Positions 56,515 to 64,000 of a DNA stretch of 64,000 nucleotides are shown here, piece after piece. Below the pieces are notes generated by a model that was given only the letters and a program-made list of their open reading frames with translations, was not told the origin of the DNA and searched no databases. The translations under genes and the position numbers were made by a program. Positions within the stretch are counted from its first letter, which is position 1. Every line of letters begins with the position of its first letter. Source of the stretch: Biomphalaria glabrata (taxonomy: Eukaryota > Mollusca > Gastropoda > Planorbidae); the NCBI RefSeq assembly GCF_947242115.1, contig NC_074712.1, forward strand, positions 49,671,338-49,735,337, read 5' to 3'.

Positions 56515-56630
56515 ATCTAAAAAATCCCCAAAAGTCCAAACCTCCCATAGGATTACGGGGTTGGTGGGCAGGATTCGAACCCTGGACCATCGAGACTACA
56601 CAATCCAGAGCGCACGACTAGTCAGCTTAT
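56515..56630 (-). mobile_element. tRNA-derived SINE, family 3, inverted copy
   Basis: The reverse strand reads CTAGTCGTGCGCTCTGGATT, then CAGGGTTCGAATCCTGCCC (B box) and ATGGGAGGTTTGGAC. It lies about 105 bases from the plus-oriented copy, forming an inverted pair. Confidence 0.7.
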
Positions 56631-56759
56631 AGATTCAGGGGCAGTTCTTCAAAGCATGTAAACAAATGAGATTCTTAGCGACATGTTGAAACTTTTTTGT
56701 CTCGAGTTAATTTATGTCAAGACGATTTCACTTTATAAATTACTGAATCCTTCAAGAGA

Positions 56760-56975
56760 GAACTACGTCCTACGACTTTCCATGTGTTAATCTAGTTGTG
56801 CATGTTAATTACAGACTTAAACTCTGATCAATCATTGGTTTTCCTGGCTGATTCAAGCAAATCATTACATTCTCTAATGGCATGAAGGAGAACTCGTACG
56901 AATGTGTCCCAGCATATGAAATAAGAAATGTTCCTTTATCTTTGGGTCTATATTTTATTCTGCCCATGACAGAAC
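56760..56975 (+). repeat. Dispersed repeat family D, copy
   Basis: ACGTCCTACGACTTTCCATG, TTTTCCTGGCTGATTCAAGC, CAGCATATGAAATAAG and CCTTTATCTTTGGGTC match the copies at 21247 and 28993. Confidence 0.65.
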
Positions 56976-57764
56976 ACAATTTGACAACATCAATGCGTTG
57001 ATTTTTCTTGTAAATAATTCAAATATTCTAAAACAAAATTCTCTTGTACTTTTAGCAGTTCCTATGGTCGTTATAATTTGTTACTAAAAGGAATGCATCA
57101 TTGTGAATGTTTTTAGAACTATTTCTAATAAGTGAAGATTGCAGTTTCGTTATTATTAAATGAGATTTGAACCCTTGAAGGAAGAGAGAGAGAGAGAGAA
57201 CATTCTAACACTGACACAGAGATCACTCTGTCTTGATATCAGAACATATCTAGACTTATTTCCCACAGTAGGCCTAGCAGTGGAACTAGTTTCGCCCTTT
57301 TCCAGATCTAAGTGAATTCCCACCGGCTTCTCTGGTTTAGCAGAGACTCACAGCATGTGGGAACAAACATTTGCACGAATATATATATATGTGGCTATTT
57401 GTGTGTGGGAATTGGGTTCAACCAAATACAACACGGACTTGATAACAGTTTTAAGGTCATCCACACTTAGTGCGTCTACAATAACCACCGTTAGTATGTC
57501 TTCCAGTGCCCATATAGTTGCACCAACCACACTTAGAATAACCACACAGTTTAGCAAATATTATCAACCATACGTAGTAGGCCTAAAAGCAATAACTTAA
57601 CATACTTAAACATGGTCAGCTAATATGGAGCACACAAAGTACATTTTAAAAGTACATTTAAAAATAGTCACGTTAAAAGACTCACAATAACCTCATAAGA
57701 TGGGCCTACAAATTAGACTAGCCTATTTATCGAGGTTTTACATGTTTGGAATGTTACTTCAGAG
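56976..57764. other. Intergenic, nothing recognised
   Basis: A short (GA)n near 57185-57200. Overlapping open frames on both strands at 57348-57600 show no domain. Confidence 0.5.
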
Positions 57765-57830
57765 TTGAAGGACAAGGTTCGAAACCGGGATCATCGAGTC
57801 GACTGTACAGAGTTCATACCTACCACAAAT
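57765..57830 (-). mobile_element. SINE family 3 fragment
   Basis: CAGAGTTGAAGGACAAGGTTCGAAACC-type sequence holds a family 3 B box on the minus strand with a decayed head (CGAGTCGACTGTACAGAG). Confidence 0.4.
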
Positions 57831-58317
57831 TGAGCCCGTTACCGTCTGCTGTAGAATCTCGAGTCAAAGTACATTCGTCAGCAATCCAACCCAAAACCCG
57901 AATCATTTGATTCATCACAATGTAAAATGCAAAGCTACTGAGTAGTCTATTTCAGTAGTTCGTACTACGGAGACAATAAAAATGTGAAGTTTCTTTTCAT
58001 TATAACTGCCTAGGTATAATAGCTATAGTTGTGTGAGTGTTGTACAAGGCCGGTCCAACAGATTGCGGGGCCCTATGCGAAACGGATTGCGCGGGCCCAG
58101 TCTGGGTAAGGATAAAGATAATAAGTGAAAATTAAGATTTTGTATTAGAAAATAAATTTTTGTCACAATAGTTATCCGGTAACCATTTTGTCTCTTGATG
58201 TAGATTGTTGTTATATTAAGTAAATCCGACCAAAGCGTATTCAACTACTCTTGCTGGTCTTTGACTTCTGAGCTACTAGACACGACACATAACTTATAAT
58301 AATATCAGCACTTAAAG

Positions 58318-58481
58318 CAGCGGTTCTCAACCTTTTAAGCTCGGCGACCCCCTTTTTACAATCTCACTCTTCGGAGACCCCCATCCACACAGCAATAGAA
58401 GAATAGACAAAAACAATCCATATTTTCGATGGTCTTAGGCGACCCCTAAGGGGGTCGCGACCCACAGGCTGAGAACCCCTG
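58318..58481. mobile_element. hAT MITE, 164 bp, complete
   Basis: Terminal inverted repeats CAGCGGTTCTCAACC and GGCTGAGAACCCCTG, with an identical 8-bp target duplication ACTTAAAG at 58310-58317 and 58482-58489. The inner GGCGACCCC and GGGGTCGCGACCC words match the widespread hAT MITE type that starts with GGTTCTCAACC. Confidence 0.92.
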
Positions 58482-58489
58482 ACTTAAAG

Positions 58490-59307
58490 GAACCAAGGTT
58501 ATTAAGAGAAGAAGGGGAAGAAAATATAGCGAAATATAGGCAGGTCCAGACGGAGACTTGAACCCACTGACCCCGACCCGACCCCAGCAACCAGGTACCA
58601 AACTAACATCCACTTTCGCCATCCCGTTCTCAAAAAAAAGAGCGTTCAAACGAGTCTAGTCGTTTAGTTCAATAAAACTCTAAAACTCGCGTTCTGTCCT
58701 TTTTATGATGAAGTGTTGTTATAAGTTTATTCTGATATATTATTATATGTGTTTATGTGCAGATTCTGGATAAAAATATTACAAGTGTTTACAAAAATGA
58801 AATGATAAATAAGATGTTTTTTTTTAATATTAAAGTGTTTAAGATCGATTCAGATGTGAGTATAGACTTTAGATGCAATTTATGCACTCATAATAATTAA
58901 TCAAATGTTAAATTTGTATTTGTATCAGTATCTTACTCCTTCACATAATACAATAGATTTATTATTTTGAAAATTACTAAAGTTACTCATATGTAAACTT
59001 ATACAATACATAAAATGATACAAGTAGCCTATAATAAAAAAAAAAAAATTAAAAACAAAGCTTAAACAGTGGAAAAAAGTATGCAATTACTGCCATATCT
59101 TAATACTGCAAGATTTATCTCTTTTATCTATAAAAACAAAAATTAATTACCTAATTGGTTAATTCTTTGACAATGAATAATTGTGCAAAGTTTCAACTTT
59201 ATATGACAATGGGAGGTGGGAGAAAATAAAGTGAACAAAATTTGAACCAGACAGAAGAAGAAAAAGATTCACAGGAAAAACAAAATATATTTATGAAGGG
59301 GGGGGGG
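58490..59307. other. Intergenic, mostly AT-rich
   Basis: 58546-58640 has a tRNA-like GACTTGAACCCACTGACC word on the minus strand, possibly a further SINE remnant. 59110-59240 resembles part of family G in reverse (AATGAATAATTGTGCAAAGT). A G run is at about 59298-59308. Confidence 0.4.
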
Positions 59308-59542
59308 GTTGGCTTCTAAACCTGGGGTCCTAGATTCAAATCCTGGTGCAGACTGGCTTTTGAATTTTGGTATTTTTAGGGCTCCCCTGAGTCCACCCAA
59401 CTCTAATGGGTTGAAGAAAGTAAAGGCAGTTGTTTGCTGTGCTGGACACATGACTAGCTACTCGTTAACCATTGGTCGAAGAAACAGATGACCTTAACAT
59501 CATCTGCCCTATAGATTGCAAGGTCTGAAAAGGAAACTTTAG
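59308..59542 (+). mobile_element. tRNA-derived SINE, family 2
   Basis: It starts in the tRNA head at TTGGCTTCTAAACCTGGGG, has a degenerate B box GATTCAAATCCTGG, then GAGTCCACCCAACTCTAATG and the 3' block CATCTGCCCTATAGATTGCA. About 15 bases around the GGTACCTGAC block are missing. Confidence 0.85.
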
Positions 59543-60342
59543 TTTTTTATATTTACGAAGAAAAGTTCAGAGCAAAAAGATCTACGTATAGAACTGAACA
59601 AACAGCCTGCCAAAAGACCTGAACAATTTTTATAAGACAGTAACACATTTATGATTTCTTTCTAGTTTGGGAGAAAATATGTTGATATGTACGCTTTCTC
59701 TTTGTTTTCATTTATATATCATCTCTACTGTCTTTCATTCTGTCAATATATTCTGAATTAGTGTACTGTAAAATCATGTCTCCTGTCTATATTAACTCAG
59801 CATTTTGGTTTGAAAGATAGTTAATGTAGAAACATACATAAATAATCTTTTGGTATAGTATTATGGTTATTTAACAAAAATATCTTATTTCTACACTACA
59901 AAAGAGCACATAAAAACAGATCTCAAAGGATGTATAGACTTGTTGATATAATGTAAAAAAAAATATTACAGAAATTAGACTTGAAAAAAAGTAATGTTTA
60001 AAGAATTACACTACATATTATAAGATTGGTCTTAAAGTCTGCCAATGGTTGATACAAGTTCTCTTTTCATCATTCACACCTGTTATCAACAATAAGTTTC
60101 CTTTTGGTCTCAGATGTGTATCTGGGCCTAAGAGATCTTCAGCTTTTTGGAACCAATAGCTGCCAGCTGTTCTTCACTATGCCAGTTAAGGCAGCCTGGT
60201 GACTTTAGATTTAAAAAAAAGGTTTCTGAGGGAACTCCTTTTACAGTCCTCCCTTTAAGCTTGCCAAACAAAGTATATTCAAACGAGTGACAAATAAAAT
60301 AAGCCAATCATCCCTAACTTTTGATATTCTATCCTTTCAAAG
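59543..60342 (-). other. 3' flank of the polycystin-like gene
   Basis: Probably contains the 3' UTR of the gene whose stop is at 60345-60343. No strong poly(A) signal was seen close to the stop. Confidence 0.4.
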
Positions 60343-63300
60343 TCACTTAAAAATACCCCTGGTCAATGATTCATTCAGGGCAGAAAAGTTTTCCTTTGTT
60401 CTTAAATAAGGATTGATATCTGTGGTGAGTCCATTGATTAACCTAAATGGATAAATAACAAAACAATGTAATTAGAGAATGACATAGTTAAAATATTTCT
60501 TAACATATTTAACTTAAAGTTTAAAATATTTTTAGCCAATTTTTTTCAGTCAAGTAACATTGACTGCTTGCTTCTATCATGATAATTACCTACCTTTGAA
60601 ATTTTCTCTGGAATTTGACCATTATGTCTTGTATGTCAGTTGATTTCTCTTCATCCTCCAACATATCTGTGAACAATTTCACTTAGTTGGGTTTATAGAG
60701 TAAAAAGTAATTTAAATTATACATGCTGTCACCATAATTTAAAAAAGTAAATTTAATAGTTACAACAGATAATTACCACTTCTTCACATGTAGCCCATAA
60801 TTATCAATGAGATATCAAGGCTGAAAACAGGCATAATGGAACTATCTATTCACTTTCAAGGATCAATAAAATAAATTTTATCTTCCCCCATTTTCTAATT
60901 TGTTAACTGATTGCTATCTTACCATCCTGAATGAGATCCTGTAACCTGTCAGTAGGGTCTCTTCTTCTCCCAAACAAGTTCAAAAATGAGTCCCACAAGA
61001 CAATAAAAATTTTGGTGGATTCCATATTCTGGCGAGTCCTTTCATCACTGACAAGTAAGTCCATGAGGATTGCAATGAAGTAGTTGGTCAAAAAAATAAC
61101 AACAATAAACACAAACAAACAAAAGTAAAGGATTGTCATCCACTGGTCTGAATAGGGCAAATTGGTATCCTAAGAAAAAGACAAAAATTGTATAGATAAA
61201 TTTAAAATATTAATAGATGATAACAAAATCAAATAATACATGTTTCTAAGAAAAATCCTCAGAAAAATATATGGTGCCATACATGAGGAAACCAGATGGA
61301 GGGTTCACACCAACCAAGAAATATACCAGCTAAAGTGACGGGGAAAAAAGGGGAACTGATGACGTTGAGCAGGTCACCTCTAAAAAATGAAAGTGAACAA
61401 AGGAGCAAAGATTGTTCACTGGCTAAACCAAAAGACAGGCACCCCCACGGCAGACCATGAGTGTGGTGGCTTGATAAGGTATAGGCAGATCTACAAGTCT
61501 GGGCATGGAGATGTAAAGCACAGGATAGATCAGAATAGAGAGATCAGCTAAAGCAGGCCAGGGCCCTCCATGGGCTGTAGTGCCACTGGGATGGATGGAT
61601 TCTAAGTCAGGGAATCAATAACTAAAATATTAAGCTTTTACTTCAAATATTTTGCTTTTGGAGCATTTAGATGTAGGCTACAAGTCACACTACACCAAGT
61701 ACAGGAAACAGGATGGAGCAAAGAAAAAGGAAAGAGCATAGAAAACCTCTCTATACTAGAGAAATAGATTTAGTTAACTAAGACTTTCTACTTAGAAAAA
61801 GTGCCTTGTTTGCAGTACTGACAAAAATATTTTGTTCAACTAAACTGAAGTCTGCAAATCAACAGATTAAAGTTTGACACTCTTGAGTCTCTTTATAGTC
61901 AAGAGCAAGGTGAAATAGTATGTGCTTTGAATAAATGATGCTATATTGTAAGTTCACCCAAGAGAATACTTTTTAGCCTAGTTTAATGTAAGTCAAGGGA
62001 AATAACTGAAACTGCTACTTGCATTCCTGCATTCACCTCCCATACATGAGCAAAACTGCTATGGTCTGATGAAGGATAGAGAGTATATAGCCCTGGATTA
62101 GGTGGCATGAAAACAGAATGACAGAAGAAAGAAATGGATAGCTACTACAGGGGGTACTCATAAATTAGAAACATTTACATGCAAGGGCTGTGATGAAGAA
62201 TAGGTCTGCTTATGTAATTCAAATATGAACAAACCTTTGACCCATAATAGAAAATTTATTCAGTAGGCTATTAAAACAAAAAAGTGAATAGTTACTCTAA
62301 AGCTTGATCGTCCAAGTAAACCAGTGAAAAGTGTCTCCGCAGTGGTCCAAAGGTCTTTAAAATAATAGCTTGTTCTTCCAAATAGAGCACATCCTGTAGC
62401 TATAAAGCCAAATAGTACTATAACATTGAAGAAAAAGAAACTTGGGAATATTTTCACTGCATTAGACAGGACGCTAAACACCTATGAAGTAAAAAAAAAT
62501 ATTATTGGATTAACAGTTTGTAGACATTTAAAAAAAAAATAATTTTATTTATATATTTACAAGTGCTCTGAACAACTAATTCATTCATCATATGAATAGG
62601 CAATGGTGCATAACATTGTAGACACATTGTTTTAAACAATCTGTTATTTATTTTATCTTTTAAAAATTATGAAAAAAATATCAGCATGAATCAGTGAGTT
62701 TGTGCATACATATCTAGTTTCTGATAAAGCAAACATTTTTTTTTAGTAATTTATTTGTATACTTCAGTCTGATATTGTTATTAATTTGTTACTAAATAGA
62801 AATAAAAACTAACATATAAAAGTTACTCAAATATGGCCTAGTCAATTCATATCTTACTTTCATAGTTCTGTCTGAGTAACTGGCAAGTTTAGACATTCTC
62901 ATGTAACCAATGGCAACAAGAAACGCCAGACATAGAGTGTACACTGAGTCCCAGACAACTATTTGGTAAAAGTTGATGTAGTTTCTTCGGTTTTCTGACA
63001 TCTTTTTCAAAGCAGATTTTGTATAACTGAGTCGTAGCCTGAATGAAAAATGAAAGTTTTGATTAAATTAAAATTGTAAACCATATGCCTAGAATATATT
63101 AACAATTCTAGCTGTCTCTTGGCAGGATATCCATTGGTGACCAAATACAAGAATTAATAATATTATATTTACATTTGTATATTTTTTTATGTAAGAAAAC
63201 TACTCAAAACTTTTGCATTCTCATTATCATATCTTTTTATCTTATATAATACAGACATTACTTCAAAAAAGAAGATGATTACGTCCTACGCGTCATGCAT

Positions 63301-63895
63301 ATTGAAGGGTTCAGATGACTAGTCCAATATCTGAGATGAACTGTACAGTAGTTTCCAGATCAGACAGTTCACCATATAGCTTTGTTTTATAGGGGTATTA
63401 GGGGCCAGTGTCTTGTTCAGGCTTTTGGATGGAGAATGCTAATTTGAAGGACATGATCAGCCTTTCAATTACACTGGTCCCAATCAATTTTCATCAATTT
63501 TCATCTTCTGGAGCTTCTGTTGATTCCTTCTGTTGTGTCCAGTACTGAGGTCATTCATAACATTTCACAATATTTTATGTTTAAGTCATGTTAAACTATT
63601 TATATTAATTCATTAAAAATAACTATTTATATTTCTTATACATGTATGCAAAAAGAAAAAGATAATAAGTTTTTCTGCAACTTACAAGAACATAATGACA
63701 GCACACAATGCTAAGATGACAGCAGTCATATCCAGTAGAAACCAAATATCTTTAAATGCAGACAATTTTTTCTTGCCAACTATAAAGACAACATACATGA
63801 CACCAAGTATTGTTAAGACTATCCCAGTGATTTGACACAGTTGGACATAAGTTCCAAGATGACCTGAGGGGTTGTGGACAGTGAATGGATACACA
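60343..63895 (-). CDS. Polycystin-1-like channel protein, last six exons (331 residues), 5' part off the window
   Basis: Exons in transcript order: 63895-63686, 63038-62858, 62481-62296, 61169-60923, 60666-60594, 60442-60343. All are GT-AG with matching phases and end at TGA. The joined sequence is the C-terminal half of a polycystin (PKD_channel) domain: membrane helices near TGIVLTILGVMYVVFIV, DIWFLLDMTAVILALCAVIM, TLCLAFLVAIGYMRM and FFFFNVIVLFGFIATGCALF, the pore segment TAETLFTGLLGRSSF, and the last helix TILYFCLFVFIVVIFLTNYF. The tail (about 95 residues, acidic DDMLEDEEKSTD then basic) has no EF hand, which favours a polycystin-1/PKD1L/PKDREJ-type subunit over PKD2. Such proteins pair with PKD2-type subunits in cilia or gametes. 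The exact subfamily needs the missing N-terminal part. Confidence 0.85.
61275..61605 (+). mobile_element. LINE 3' end in a polycystin intron
   Basis: The plus-strand translation contains VWWLDKV, CKAQDRSE and KQARALHGL before a stop, the usual C-terminal end of a LINE polyprotein, and then a GGATGGATGGA tail. Internal stops show that it is dead. It is antisense to the host gene. Confidence 0.7.
63228..63305 (+). repeat. Dispersed repeat family D, short fragment in a polycystin intron
   Basis: TCTTATATAATACAGACATT, ACTTCAAAAAAGAAGAT and ACGTCCTACGCGTCATGCAT match the start of the copy at 21247. Confidence 0.65.
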
Positions 63896-64000
63896 CTGAA
63901 AACAAAAAAAAAAGTACAACACATAAAATTAGAATTATTAACTTATGTATAGCTTATTACGTCTCGCAAAGCACAAAGAAGTTGCTTTAATAGATAAGCT

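Overview
The window looks like nuclear DNA from a heterobranch gastropod, most likely a planorbid-type freshwater snail. The reasons are short exons in long AT-rich introns, dense tRNA-derived SINEs and other interspersed repeats of a kind I associate with pulmonate genomes, and many GATCTAG-rich palindromes. The species is inferred from recalled repeat types and was not checked by a search.

Only three host genes can be supported. (1) A complete katanin p60 (KATNA1/KATNAL1-type) microtubule-severing ATPase lies on the minus strand, with 10 coding exons between 15732 and 6061 giving 495 residues. Its sixth coding intron (about 5.4 kb) holds nested mobile DNA. (2) A single-exon group A bHLH transcription factor of 415 residues lies on the plus strand at 45234-46481, alone in a gene-poor stretch. 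(3) The last six exons of a polycystin-1-like channel gene lie on the minus strand at 60343-63895; its 5' part is beyond the right edge. The three genes show no sign of working together.

Layout: 1-845 is a 50-bp minisatellite. 846-6060 is intergenic with a SINE and a small hAT MITE. 6061-15740 is katanin. 15740-45230 is a 29-kb gene desert of AT-rich DNA, hAT and LINE fossils, SINEs, minisatellites and several dispersed repeat families, with one promoter-like motif cluster near 35.65 kb and one possible orphan exon near 33.2 kb. 45234-46481 is the bHLH gene. 46482-60340 is repeat-rich and contains a young LTR retrotransposon copy (50907-53913) with matching LTRs and a long gag-protease reading frame. 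60343-64000 is the polycystin gene.

The most unusual structures are a mobile element of about 3.2 kb with an internal 82-bp palindromic satellite, itself split by a hAT copy with a perfect 8-bp target duplication; a minisatellite that starts within about ten bases of a katanin splice donor and whose units look like splice acceptors; a 10-residue tandem repeat in the bHLH protein; and a three-copy dispersed element in which two copies share the same nested SINE insertion. I found no clearly new molecular system.
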